From Tenacibaculum sp. 190524A02b (GTDB lineage: Bacteria; Bacteroidota; Bacteroidia; Flavobacteriales; Flavobacteriaceae): a stretch of 64,000 nt of DNA. Location: assembly GCF_964036645.1 (NCBI RefSeq), contig NZ_OZ038525.1, positions 4,158,001 to 4,222,000 on the forward strand, written 5' to 3'. The translations under genes and the position numbers were made by a program. A model generated the notes under the pieces. That model searched no databases. It was not told the DNA's origin and was given only the letters and a program-made list of their open reading frames with translations. Of this stretch, positions 37,567-46,792 are shown piece by piece (within the stretch, counting starts at the first letter, position 1; every line of letters begins with the position of its first letter).

Positions 37567-37827
37567 ATGGCTCATAAGAAAGGTGTCGGAAGTTCGAAGA
37601 ACGGTCGTGAATCGGAATCGAAACGTTTAGGAGTAAAAATATTTGGAGGACAAGCTGCTATTGCAGGTAATATTATTGTTCGTCAAAGAGGAACTCAACA
37701 CAATCCAGGTGAAAATGTATATATGGGAAAAGACCATACTTTACATGCAAAAGTAGATGGAGTTGTGAAATTTCAAAAGAAAAGAGATAATAAATCTTAT
37801 GTTTCTATAGTTCCATTTGAAGCTTAG
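37567..37827 (+). CDS. rpmA: 50S ribosomal protein L27
   Basis: The 86 aa protein starts [24 protein letters not shown], the standard L27 start without the cleavable N-terminal extension known from Firmicutes, so the N-terminal tail can reach the peptidyl-transferase centre directly. [21 protein letters not shown] and the basic C-terminus are typical. It follows rplU by 34 nt and is followed by a strong terminator. Confidence 0.97.
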   Translation: MAHKKGVGSSKNGRESESKRLGVKIFGGQAAIAGNIIVRQRGTQHNPGENVYMGKDHTLHAKVDGVVKFQKKRDNKSYVSIVPFEA

Positions 37828-37850
37828 GAAACACTATTAATATCTTATAT

Positions 37851-37888
37851 AAAAAGAGCTGTAATTTTTAAAATTACAGCTCTTTTTT
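37851..37888 (+). terminator. Rho-independent terminator of rplU-rpmA
   Basis: AAAAAGAGCTGTAATTTT and AAATTACAGCTCTTTTT form a stem of about 17 bp with almost no loop and a following T-run. Confidence 0.88.
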
Positions 37889-38151
37889 ATTGTTATTGAT
37901 TGATGAATAATAAGATGCTTGTTTTTTATTATTACATAATTTATAAGCTGTAAAAGGCATAAAACAAATAGTGTATATGGGATAGGTTGAATTTAGTTTG
38001 TTTTGGTACTGTATTAGTCTTTTATGGTTAAAATAAATTCTTTTAATAAAATATATTTTAATGTGTAATAATATTTTTTGATTAAGTTAAATAAGAACTT
38101 AATTATTTTTAGTAGTTAGAAAAATATAAAATATTAAAGGTATAAAAATAT
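37889..38151. other. AT-rich intergenic spacer between convergent genes
   Basis: About 260 bases between two terminators, very AT-rich, with no open frame of note, no repeat and no recognisable RNA gene. Confidence 0.4.
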
Positions 38152-38182
38152 AAAGGCTTTCATTTTTAATGAAAGCCTTTAT
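38152..38182 (-). terminator. Rho-independent terminator of the dsbD operon
   Basis: AAAGGCTTTCATT and AATGAAAGCCTTT form a 13-bp stem with a TTT loop. On the reverse strand it closes the pabB-hydrolase-tilS-dsbD unit. Confidence 0.82.
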
Positions 38183-38206
38183 TTGAATATTGTTTTAATA
38201 AATATT

Positions 38207-40171
38207 TTAATTTCCTTTGAAGCGATCTAACCCATCTTTAAGCCACTTATAGTATGTGTCTTTGTCTGTGTATTGTTCTGGTGTGTTTAATACTTCTAGA
38301 TTAGGGCTTAAAGATACATAAAATGGCTGTGAAGCAGTTTTAAAGTTAGCTATTTGTAATGTAGCCCATTTATCTCCGTAGGTTCTTATTCTTTTTATTT
38401 TACCATTAGGCTTGATGTAATCAAACTGTTCTGCTTCAGGTAATACTCTTTCATGATCATCTACGTATAATGATATTAATACATAATCATTATTTAAAAC
38501 AGAATATACATCAGGTTGGCTCCAAATATTTTCTTCCATTTTACGACAGTTAACACATGCCCATCCTGTAAAGTCTAGTAGTATAGGTTTGTTTACAGAT
38601 TTAGCGTATGCAACACCTTCATTAAAGTCTTTGAAACAATTTAAATTTAATGGACATTGATTGTCTTGTTGATAAATACTATGGAATTGAGGTGGTGCAA
38701 ATCCGCTTAATATTTTACCTTGATCCCAAGCCGGCTTTTGCATAACACCAGGTGCTAAATATACAGCTATACCTAATGATAATATACCTAGTAATATTCT
38801 AAAGAAAGATATTTTTCCATATTTCTTGCCTATAAATCCAAAAAGATATAATGCCATTAATAAGGCTAATAAGGCCCAAATACCAATAAAAATTTCACGT
38901 TTTAAGATATTCCAATGACCTACTAAATCTGCATTTGATAAGAATTTGAAAGCAAAAGCTAACTCTAAGAAACCTAAAATAACTTTTACAGTGTTTAACC
39001 ATCCTCCGGATTTTGGTAAAGAATTTAACCATCCTGGGAACATTGCAAATAAAGCGAAAGGTAAAGCTAATGCAGCACCAAAACCTACCATACCAGCGGT
39101 TAATTGCATTGCACCTCCATTAGATGTCAATGAACCTGCTAATAATGAACCTAAAATAGGACCAGTACATGAAAATGAAACAATAGCTAAAGTTAATGCC
39201 ATAAAGAAAATCCCTATTATTCCTCCAATTCCAGAAGCTGAATCTGCTTTATTACTCCATGAGCTAGGTAAAGTTAATTCGTAAAATCCAAAGAAAGAAC
39301 CAGCAAAGAAGATAAGTACTAAAAAGAAGAATACATTTAACCATACATTAGTTGAAATGTTGTTTAAAATCTCTGGATCTAATGTGTCTAAGAAGTGGAA
39401 AGGTAAACTTAATAAACCATAAATAAGAACGATAAAGAACCCATACATTATAGCGCTTCCTAAGCCTTTCCCTTTTTGCTCAGACCTCTTTGTAAAGAAT
39501 GAAACTGTTAAAGGAACCATTGGGAATACACAAGGTGTTAAGAAAGCCAAAAGACCTCCTACAAAACCTAATAAAAAAATATTTAATAAGCTGTCTCCTT
39601 GTTTTTCAGTTGCTTGTTCTGTTGAGCTTTTTAATAAAGCGGTGTTTTTTAAGTCAAGTTTTAACGATTGAGATAACATCTCACTTTTTTCATCTACTTC
39701 AGCAACAGTTTGTTCTACTTTTTGTCCGGTTAATGAAAATGTAAAATCTTCATCAAAAGGCAAACAGTATTCCTTACATACTTGGGCGTCTAGATTAAGA
39801 GTGATTTGAGTTAAAGATGGATCTGTAAGGTTTATTCTTTGGATTAAAGTAGCTTCTTCAACAAAGAAAATTTCATCTTTTCCCCATATTTCACTGAATT
39901 CTGTTTCAGTCTCACTTTCTTTGGCTTTACCACTTAAGGTATAACCTGATTGCCCTTCAGCGGGTGTAATTGTCATGGGAAGTGAAGCATCCTCTGGGTT
40001 ATATTGGGAATATAGATGCCAATCTTCTGCAATTACAACATTAAAAATTAAATCATATTCGGTGTCCGAAACTTTTTCAACAGTAGGCGTAACCAAAAGA
40101 GGGTTATCATCTGTCTGGGAGAATGTAACGAAACCTATAAAAAATAAAATCAGAGTAAAGAGTTTTTTCAT
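38207..40171 (-). CDS. dsbD: Protein-disulfide reductase DsbD
   Basis: The 654 aa protein has a signal peptide, a periplasmic alpha-like domain (about 20-160) with VCKEYCLPF carrying its cysteine pair, a central membrane domain of about eight helices with LTPCVFPMVPLTVSFF and FSCTGPILG (the two buried cysteines), and a C-terminal thioredoxin domain with DFTGWACVNCRKMEENIW near 540. Electrons pass from cytoplasmic thioredoxin through the membrane domain to the periplasm for disulfide isomerisation and cytochrome c maturation. It is the last gene of a four-gene reverse-strand unit, 4 nt after tilS. Confidence 0.93.
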   Translation of the reverse strand: MKKLFTLILFFIGFVTFSQTDDNPLLVTPTVEKVSDTEYDLIFNVVIAEDWHLYSQYNPEDASLPMTITPAEGQSGYTLSGKAKESETETEFSEIWGKDEIFFVEEATLIQRINLTDPSLTQITLNLDAQVCKEYCLPFDEDFTFSLTGQKVEQTVAEVDEKSEMLSQSLKLDLKNTALLKSSTEQATEKQGDSLLNIFLLGFVGGLLAFLTPCVFPMVPLTVSFFTKRSEQKGKGLGSAIMYGFFIVLIYGLLSLPFHFLDTLDPEILNNISTNVWLNVFFFLVLIFFAGSFFGFYELTLPSSWSNKADSASGIGGIIGIFFMALTLAIVSFSCTGPILGSLLAGSLTSNGGAMQLTAGMVGFGAALALPFALFAMFPGWLNSLPKSGGWLNTVKVILGFLELAFAFKFLSNADLVGHWNILKREIFIGIWALLALLMALYLFGFIGKKYGKISFFRILLGILSLGIAVYLAPGVMQKPAWDQGKILSGFAPPQFHSIYQQDNQCPLNLNCFKDFNEGVAYAKSVNKPILLDFTGWACVNCRKMEENIWSQPDVYSVLNNDYVLISLYVDDHERVLPEAEQFDYIKPNGKIKRIRTYGDKWATLQIANFKTASQPFYVSLSPNLEVLNTPEQYTDKDTYYKWLKDGLDRFKGN

Positions 40172-40175
40172 TCTA

Positions 40176-41510
40176 TTAATTGTTTACAGGGGTTGATATA
40201 TACTTAACTTGTACTATATTAGTTGTCTTGTCTGAGGGTAAAAAGCGTCTATCTTGACGTTTTCCTAAAATCCAAATAATTTCATTTTTATCAGAGCAAA
40301 GCAACCATATATTTTGTTTTTCAATTAGTGATATTTTCTCGTCTTTGAAAAATTTACTTACTTTCTTTTTACCTTTCATTCCTTTGGGGTAAAAGAAATC
40401 ACCATCGTTCCACTTGCGTAAAGTTAGGGGGTAATTTAGTAAATTTTTATCAACATATATAGTGTTTTTATCTAAAGATACTTTTTTTTGAACGTTTTTA
40501 AATGATAAATTTATAGGCTCACTGATTTTTTTTGTATTACAAGTTATTGTAAAGTGCTGTTTATCAGTGGTTGTTTTTTTATCAGACGGTAAAAGTAATA
40601 AAAAATCTCTGTCTTTCAATAATATGTGAGATTTTGTTAGAATCATTTTTCCTGATTGTGCATTAATTAAGTTATAAACATCATTCCATTCGGTAAAACC
40701 ATAGGATTTTAAAAAGTAATAAAGATATGCTTTTGGGTTGTTTAAGTTGTTGAGTTCTTTAATGCTAAGTTTAGTTGTATTTTTGTCATAAGATACAACT
40801 TTTGAGTGTTTTAACGAAACACCTTCGTCAATTATTTGTTGACTTTGTTTTAAGAATGTAGCTGTATTATTAAATGTTTTCGTAAGTCCTGGGTTAATTT
40901 CTTTTAAAATAGGTATAACTTTATGGCGTATTTTATTCCTTAAGTATTCAGTATGAGTATTACTGCTATCATCTCGCCAAGAGATATTTTGAGTTTTAGC
41001 AAATTGAATTATTTCTTTTCTTGAGAAGGGTAATAAAGGTCTAATTATATAATTATTTATTTCTGGTATACCAGTTAATCCCTCAAGTCCAGTTCCTCTA
41101 GTAAAATTAATTAAAAAGGTTTCTATATTATCATCAGCATGATGTGCGGTTGCTAAAAAATCGAAATTATTTGTACTAACGATTGTTTTAAACCAATTGT
41201 ATCTAAGGTGTCTTGCTGCAACTTGAGTTGATTGTTTATTTTTTTTAGAATGTAATTTAGTGTTAAATCTAATGTTAAATATTTCTAAATCTAACTCATT
41301 TGCTAGTTCATTTACAAATAGTTCATCTTCATCACTTTCTTCGTTTCTTAACTGAAAATTACAATGAGCTAAAGCTATCGGGTAGTTTAGTTTTTTTAAT
41401 AAACAGGTTAGTACAACACTATCTACTCCACCAGAAATGGCTATTAAAGTTTTCTTTTCTTTCAGAAAAGGAAACTTTGTAGTTAAATGTTGTTCAAATT
41501 CTTTAAGCAT
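40176..41510 (-). CDS. tilS: tRNA(Ile)-lysidine synthase
   Basis: The 444 aa protein has the PP-loop motif AISGGVDSVVLTCLL near residue 25 and the TilS motifs AHCNFQLRNEESDEDE and ATAHHADDNIETFLINFTRGTGLEGLTGI. The C-terminal region (about 330-444) matches the TilS substrate-binding domains (RKWNDGDFFYPKGMKGKKKVSKFFKDEKIS). It modifies C34 of tRNA-Ile(CAU) to lysidine, switching decoding from AUG to AUA, and is essential. Its start overlaps the upstream hydrolase gene by 8 nt. Confidence 0.96.
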   Translation of the reverse strand: MLKEFEQHLTTKFPFLKEKKTLIAISGGVDSVVLTCLLKKLNYPIALAHCNFQLRNEESDEDELFVNELANELDLEIFNIRFNTKLHSKKNKQSTQVAARHLRYNWFKTIVSTNNFDFLATAHHADDNIETFLINFTRGTGLEGLTGIPEINNYIIRPLLPFSRKEIIQFAKTQNISWRDDSSNTHTEYLRNKIRHKVIPILKEINPGLTKTFNNTATFLKQSQQIIDEGVSLKHSKVVSYDKNTTKLSIKELNNLNNPKAYLYYFLKSYGFTEWNDVYNLINAQSGKMILTKSHILLKDRDFLLLLPSDKKTTTDKQHFTITCNTKKISEPINLSFKNVQKKVSLDKNTIYVDKNLLNYPLTLRKWNDGDFFYPKGMKGKKKVSKFFKDEKISLIEKQNIWLLCSDKNEIIWILGKRQDRRFLPSDKTTNIVQVKYISTPVNN

Positions 41511-42336
41511 TCGTTTCTAGCTGTTTATTTAACCAATCAATAATGTTATTTAGCATTTCTTCTTTACATAGATCATTATGTAGTTCATGGTAACCGCCAT
41601 CATATAACTTAATTGTTGCGTAGTTAGTATTGTCTGCAAACTCTTTTGTGCCTTTATGGTCTATTATTTTATCAGAAGTACCATGAAGTAATAATGTTGG
41701 AGTTTTAAGTAATGATGCATTTTCTATAGCCCATTGACCTGAATCTATAAAGGTTAATGAATAATTCGGACTTATTTTGTCATGAACTAATGGATCATCA
41801 ATGTATTTTTTAACTTCAATTTTATCTCTTGAAATATTTTGAGTCTCAATTTCATTTCCTAATGTTATAGATGGGGCAATTTTTTGCATTACTTTTCCTA
41901 ATGATAATTTCCATTTTGGAGGTTGAAAGGCAAGTTTTAAAAAAGGACTCGTAGCTATTAGTCCTGATAATTGGTGTTTCTTTCGTAATGTAAAATTTAT
42001 AGTTGCATTTCCGCCCATTGAATGACCATACAAAAATATCGGTTTAGATTCAAAAAAATCATTAGCTTTATCTATAAGAATAGAAATACTTTCTAATACG
42101 TATTCATAACCTGGATTATGACCTCTCTTACCTTTGGTTTTTCCATGCCCAAAATGATCAAAAGCAATAACTCCAAATTGATTTTCTGCAAGCTTTTGAG
42201 CAACATGTGCATAACGTCCTGAATGTTCACCCATTCCGTGGATAATTACAATAATAGCTTTAATTGATTCTGGTTTCCAGTACTGTCCAAAAAAAGTAGT
42301 TTTATGATAGTTGAAATTAAATTCTTTGTGAATCAT
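41503..42336 (-). CDS. Alpha/beta hydrolase, monoacylglycerol lipase-like
   Basis: The 277 aa protein has the oxyanion region VIIHGMGEHSGRY, the nucleophile elbow LYGHSMGGNA (Ser of GHSMG), the acid in LLLHGTSDKIID and the catalytic His in YDGGYHELHND. That pattern, including HGMGEHS, is typical of the monoacylglycerol lipase/lysophospholipase group (Hydrolase_4). No signal peptide, so cytoplasmic or peripheral at the membrane. It overlaps tilS by 8 nt and follows the pabB-type gene by 54 nt. Confidence 0.88.
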   Translation of the reverse strand: MIHKEFNFNYHKTTFFGQYWKPESIKAIIVIIHGMGEHSGRYAHVAQKLAENQFGVIAFDHFGHGKTKGKRGHNPGYEYVLESISILIDKANDFFESKPIFLYGHSMGGNATINFTLRKKHQLSGLIATSPFLKLAFQPPKWKLSLGKVMQKIAPSITLGNEIETQNISRDKIEVKKYIDDPLVHDKISPNYSLTFIDSGQWAIENASLLKTPTLLLHGTSDKIIDHKGTKEFADNTNYATIKLYDGGYHELHNDLCKEEMLNNIIDWLNKQLETNA

Positions 42337-42390
42337 TAAGTAGATTTTAAGTTAATAGAAGGCTTCTGTTTATTAGTAAATATAAGTAAA

Positions 42391-43704
42391 CTATTTGGAG
42401 TTTAATAAGACATATTTCATAGCTTTGGCTTTTAACAGACATTCTTCATATTCTTTTTCAGGGATTGATTTAGCTGTAATTGCTCCTCCAACAGAATACG
42501 AAATATATTGTTTGTTTTGGTCGTATAAAATACTTCTGATAATTACATTAAAGTCAAAATCATTATCAGGAGTAAAATATCCAATAGTTCCAGAGTATAA
42601 TCCTCTTTTGGTTTCTTCTAGTTTCTCAATGATTTCCATTGCAGATATTTTTGGAGCTCCTGTCATACTACCCATAGGAAATGTGTCTTTAATAATATCA
42701 ACAGGATGAATATTAGGTGCAGTTTCAGAAGTAATTGTAGAGATCATTTGATGAACTTGTTTAAATGAGTACACTTTACACAATTCTTCAACTTTTACAG
42801 TTCCTTTTTTAGCTGTTCTTGATAAGTCATTTCTAACTAGATCGACTATCATTATATTTTCTGATCTTTCTTTTTCATCTCTAGCTAGATCAAAAGCTAT
42901 TTTATCGTCTTCTATTTTATTAATTAAACGTTTAGCAGTTCCTTTTATTGGTTGAGAAACAATCTTATTTCCCACTTTTTTGATATATCTTTCAGGTGTT
43001 GCAGAAATCACATACTGTTCGTTATTTTTAAAAAAAGTAGCAAAAGGGGGTTCAGAAATTTCATTTAAGTGTTTGTATATTTTGTAAGGGTTAATTGTAG
43101 AGTTTTCTATATAAAATTCCTGACAAAAATTAGCTTCATAAATATCGCCTCGATGAATGTGTTCTAAAACCTTACTTACTTTTTCGTGATATTCATCTTT
43201 ATGAATTCTTAGCTTTATTTTTATTTTTTCAGAACTTTGTGGTTTGTTTAGAGATAAACTATTAGGGTTTGTTTCATATATTTCCTCAAAATCTTCTTCT
43301 AGTTCATCATCAATCATTTGTAAATAATGAAACTCTACAGTGCTTTCTTTAATGAAAATTAATTTTTGAGGTTGAAAAAAATAAAGATCAGAGAAATTTA
43401 ACCCATCGAAATTGTTGGAAGATAATTGTTCAACATCATTTTTAACATCGTATGAGATGTATCCAAAAATATAATCCTTAGTATAAGATTGATATTCTTT
43501 TAATTTATCAAAAGCATTATGGTAGTCAGTTTTGATTGATGTAAATTCTTCTATGGCTAAAGCGCAATCAAAAGAAGTATATGTTTGGTCATGATTGTTT
43601 GAGTCTAACCAAACAAAGGTGTCAAATTGTGTACTCCAAATAAAAAGCTTTTCTTTAAACTCCTTTGGATTGTCTATTGAAAACTCACGAACCGTTCTAA
43701 TCAT
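42391..43704 (-). CDS. pabB: Aminodeoxychorismate synthase component I-type enzyme
   Basis: The 437 aa chorismate-binding enzyme has the C-terminal core motifs: GDIYEANFCQEFYI, PIKGTAKRLI (PIKGT), RNDLSRTAKKGTVKV, FPMGSMTGAPKISAMEII and the final YSVGGAITAKSIPEKEYEECLLKAKAM. The PIKGT lysine is the hallmark of PabB relative to TrpE. It converts chorismate, with ammonia from a PabA-type amidotransferase, to aminodeoxychorismate for folate synthesis. TrpE is an alternative but the motif and the tail favour PabB. It is the first gene of the reverse-strand unit pabB-hydrolase-tilS-dsbD. thyA and a DHFR fusion, also in folate metabolism, lie 12 kb away. Confidence 0.85.
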   Translation of the reverse strand: MIRTVREFSIDNPKEFKEKLFIWSTQFDTFVWLDSNNHDQTYTSFDCALAIEEFTSIKTDYHNAFDKLKEYQSYTKDYIFGYISYDVKNDVEQLSSNNFDGLNFSDLYFFQPQKLIFIKESTVEFHYLQMIDDELEEDFEEIYETNPNSLSLNKPQSSEKIKIKLRIHKDEYHEKVSKVLEHIHRGDIYEANFCQEFYIENSTINPYKIYKHLNEISEPPFATFFKNNEQYVISATPERYIKKVGNKIVSQPIKGTAKRLINKIEDDKIAFDLARDEKERSENIMIVDLVRNDLSRTAKKGTVKVEELCKVYSFKQVHQMISTITSETAPNIHPVDIIKDTFPMGSMTGAPKISAMEIIEKLEETKRGLYSGTIGYFTPDNDFDFNVIIRSILYDQNKQYISYSVGGAITAKSIPEKEYEECLLKAKAMKYVLLNSK

Positions 43705-43719
43705 TAGGCAAAAATAATA

Positions 43720-43750
43720 AACCCGATAGAAAAAGTAACTATCGGGTTTT
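43720..43750 (-). terminator. Rho-independent terminator of hppA
   Basis: AACCCGATAG and CTATCGGGTT form a 10-bp stem, with T-rich sequence following on the reverse strand. Confidence 0.85.
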
Positions 43751-43772
43751 GAGTTTTAGTTTAATATTTAGT

Positions 43773-46046
43773 TTAACTTATTTTTTGAGGTTTAATTTCT
43801 TTTTTATCTTTATTTAATTTTAGAGAAACATTTTCTGTTTTTTTTAGCTCTATTTTTATTTCTTTTTCAGGTTTGTTATGTGCATGGTCTTTTGAAGCAT
43901 GACCTCCTAATATAGGTGCGATAACCAAACCAACTAGACATGTAAGTTTTATTAAAATATTCATAGAAGGTCCAGAGGTGTCTTTGAATGGGTCTCCAAC
44001 AGTATCGCCAGTAACAGCTGCTTTGTGCGCATCTGAGCCTTTGTAGGTCATTTCTCCATTAATTTCAACACCAGCTTCAAATGATTTTTTAGCATTGTCC
44101 CAAGCGCCTCCAGCATTATTTTGAAAAATAGCCCACATTACACCAGAAACACAAACTCCCGCCATATACCCGCCTAAAGGTTCAGCACCAAAAACCAGTC
44201 CAATTATAATAGGAGTAATAATGGTAATTAAGCCAGGTAAAATCATTTCTTTAAGTGCAGCTTTTGTTGAAATATCAACACATTTTGCGTATTCAGGTGT
44301 ACCAGTACCTTCCATGATGCCTGGGATTTCTCTAAACTGTCTTCGCACTTCATGAACCATTTGCATGGCAGCTTTACCTACTGATTGCATTGCTAAGGCT
44401 GAAAAAATAACAGGGATCATCCCTCCAATGAAAAGAGCTGCTAAAACATCGGCTTTAAAAATATTTATTCCATTAATACCTGTAAAAGTAACATAAGCAG
44501 CAAATAAAGCTAAAGCAGTTAATGCTGCTGATGCAATTGCAAACCCCTTACCAACTGCAGCTGTAGTGTTTCCTACAGAGTCTAAAATGTCAGTGCGTTC
44601 TCTTACATGTTCTTCTAGTTCACTCATTTCTGCAACACCACCAGCATTGTCGGCTATTGGTCCGAAAGCATCGATAGCTAATTGCATAGCAGTTGTTGCC
44701 ATCATTGCTGAAGCTGCTAAAGCGACCCCGTAAAAACCAGCGAAAAAATAAGAGCCATATATTGCAGCTGCAAATAGTAAAACAGATAAGAAGGTTGATT
44801 TCATTCCTACGGCTAAACCGGCAATGATATTAGTTCCGGCTCCAGTTGCACTATTTTGTACAATATCTAATACTGGTTTTTTTCCTAAACTAGTATAATA
44901 TGATGTAACCATAGATATTAAAGCTCCCACAGCCAATCCAATACAAGATGCCCAAAAAACACTAGAAGAGGAAATACTTTTTATACCTTCTCCAAAGAAA
45001 TTCATCTGAATAGTTTCTGGAAGCATCCATTTTATTAAAAAATAACTGGCAATTAAAGTAATTATTATAGATGTCCAGTTACCAGTATCTAAGGCCTTTT
45101 GAACTTGACTTTCTTTAGCATTATTATCTTTTATATTTACTAGAAAAGTGCCTATAATAGAGGCAATAATTCCTACACCAGCAATAACTAATGGTAATAA
45201 AATAGGCCCCATTCCATTGAATTCATCTTCGAATTTTGTAGTAGTAGACATGTCTCTAATGACATAATTACCTAATACCATTGCTGCTAGAACCGTGGCT
45301 ACATAGGAACCGAATAAATCAGCTCCCATTCCAGCAACATCACCAACATTATCGCCAACATTGTCAGCTATTGTAGCTGGGTTTCTGGGGTCATCTTCAG
45401 GAATACCTGCTTCAACCTTACCTACTAAATCGGCACCTACATCAGCTGCTTTTGTATAAATACCACCACCAACTCTAGCAAATAAAGCAATAGATTCTGC
45501 ACCTAAAGAGAAACCAGCTAAAGCTTCTAATACAATAGTCATTTCATTATAGAAATCACCTTCTTGGGTGATGAATTGAGATATAAAAAGTAAAAAAAAT
45601 AAACTTAAGCCTAATACAGCTAATCCAGCTACACCAAGTCCCATTACAGTACCACCACTGAATGATACTTTAAGAGCTTGTGGTAAGCTTGTTTTAGCAG
45701 CTTCAGCTGTTCTAGCATTGGCATCTGTAGCAATACGCATACCTATATTACCAGCAAGAGCTGAAAAAATTGCTCCAATTATAAAAGCTGGAACAATCAT
45801 GATGCTTGTAGTATCAACAATTTGAGAGATTCCGAAGAGTGCTATTGATGCGATTGCAACGAAGATTAAGAGTAATCTATATTCGGCATTTAAAAAAGCA
45901 AGTGCACCTTCCTTAATGCTTTTTGAAATAGATTGCATTTTGTCACTACCAGCGTCTTGTTTTTTTACCCAGACCATTTTTATATACATAAAAATAAGTC
46001 CTAAAATTGCCAATATTATTGGCACAAAGATCATGTTTTGTTTCAT
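43773..46046 (-). CDS. hppA: Membrane-bound, K+-dependent ion-pumping pyrophosphatase
   Basis: The 757 aa protein has about sixteen hydrophobic segments and the pyrophosphatase core [40 protein letters not shown] and a second DNAGGVAEM block. At the diagnostic site it reads [10 protein letters not shown]; alanine there marks K+-dependent enzymes, a class that includes the Na+-pumping and dual Na+/H+ forms, while K+-independent H+ pumps have lysine. It couples pyrophosphate hydrolysis to ion export across the inner membrane. The C-terminus carries an unusual hydrophilic, lysine-rich tail of about 45 residues. The soluble pyrophosphatase gene lies 117 bp upstream on the same strand. Confidence 0.95.
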   Translation of the reverse strand: MKQNMIFVPIILAILGLIFMYIKMVWVKKQDAGSDKMQSISKSIKEGALAFLNAEYRLLLIFVAIASIALFGISQIVDTTSIMIVPAFIIGAIFSALAGNIGMRIATDANARTAEAAKTSLPQALKVSFSGGTVMGLGVAGLAVLGLSLFFLLFISQFITQEGDFYNEMTIVLEALAGFSLGAESIALFARVGGGIYTKAADVGADLVGKVEAGIPEDDPRNPATIADNVGDNVGDVAGMGADLFGSYVATVLAAMVLGNYVIRDMSTTTKFEDEFNGMGPILLPLVIAGVGIIASIIGTFLVNIKDNNAKESQVQKALDTGNWTSIIITLIASYFLIKWMLPETIQMNFFGEGIKSISSSSVFWASCIGLAVGALISMVTSYYTSLGKKPVLDIVQNSATGAGTNIIAGLAVGMKSTFLSVLLFAAAIYGSYFFAGFYGVALAASAMMATTAMQLAIDAFGPIADNAGGVAEMSELEEHVRERTDILDSVGNTTAAVGKGFAIASAALTALALFAAYVTFTGINGINIFKADVLAALFIGGMIPVIFSALAMQSVGKAAMQMVHEVRRQFREIPGIMEGTGTPEYAKCVDISTKAALKEMILPGLITIITPIIIGLVFGAEPLGGYMAGVCVSGVMWAIFQNNAGGAWDNAKKSFEAGVEINGEMTYKGSDAHKAAVTGDTVGDPFKDTSGPSMNILIKLTCLVGLVIAPILGGHASKDHAHNKPEKEIKIELKKTENVSLKLNKDKKEIKPQKIS

Positions 46047-46106
46047 GTTTTTACTATTTGATTAGTTATATGTGTTTGTAAATATAACAAAATCAATAGC
46101 TAAACA

Positions 46107-46135
46107 AAAAACCTCTAATGAGCATTAGAGGTTTT
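46107..46135 (-). terminator. Rho-independent terminator of ppa
   Basis: AAAACCTCTAATG and CATTAGAGGTTTT form a 13-bp stem with an AG loop, between ppa and hppA, so the two are at least partly separate transcripts. Confidence 0.88.
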
Positions 46136-46163
46136 ATTAATGTAAATAAAAAATATTTTATTT

Positions 46164-46691
46164 TTAGATAACAAAGTTACCAGCTTTCTTATGCTCGCTT
46201 TCTTCGTATCTGTCTAAGCATTTTTGTAAAATTTCATAAGCTTCATTGGCATCACCCCAATCGCCTATATCAACTTTCTTTTTCTCTAAGTCTTTATAAA
46301 CTTGGAAAAAGTGAGTGATTTCTTGTTGTCTATGTGGGTTTAAATCAGATAAGTCATTGTATTTGTTCCAAATAGGGTCAGATACAGGGACGCATACTAT
46401 TTTTTCATCAGGTCCTTTTTCATCAGCCATATGGAAAACACCAATAGGCTTAACTTCCATAACACACATAGGGAAAGTAGGTTCAGCACCTAATACTAAT
46501 ACATCTAATGGATCTCCATCTAAAGCAAGTGTTTGAGGTATAAATCCGTAATCACCTGGATACATCATAGAAGAGAATAGCATTCTGTCAAAACGTATCT
46601 TTCCAAGATCAAAGTCGTACTCATATTTATTTCTACTTCCTTTAGGGATTTCTATTAAAACATCAACTGTTTTTCTTTCTTTTGCAGTCAT
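46164..46691 (-). CDS. ppa: Soluble inorganic pyrophosphatase (family I)
   Basis: The 175 aa protein has the family I signatures IPKGSRNKYEYD, YPGDYGFIPQT and DGDPLDVLVLG (metal-binding aspartates), and HFFQVYKDLEKKKVDIGDWGD. Hexameric cytoplasmic enzyme that hydrolyses pyrophosphate to phosphate, pulling biosynthetic reactions forward. It has its own -7 box and a terminator before hppA. Confidence 0.96.
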   Translation of the reverse strand: MTAKERKTVDVLIEIPKGSRNKYEYDFDLGKIRFDRMLFSSMMYPGDYGFIPQTLALDGDPLDVLVLGAEPTFPMCVMEVKPIGVFHMADEKGPDEKIVCVPVSDPIWNKYNDLSDLNPHRQQEITHFFQVYKDLEKKKVDIGDWGDANEAYEILQKCLDRYEESEHKKAGNFVI

Positions 46692-46726
46692 ATAATTATC
46701 TTATCTTCGTTTCTAAAATTGGAAGG

Positions 46727-46734
46727 CAAAAGTA
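46727..46734 (-). promoter_or_regulatory. -7 box of ppa
   Basis: Reverse strand TACTTTTG matches TAnnTTTG, 36 bp before the start of ppa. No clear -33 element. Confidence 0.45.
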
Positions 46735-46792
46735 GTGAATTTTTGACACCTTATTGCCTATGTTATGTGTTATTTTAGGGTTAAATATATGG

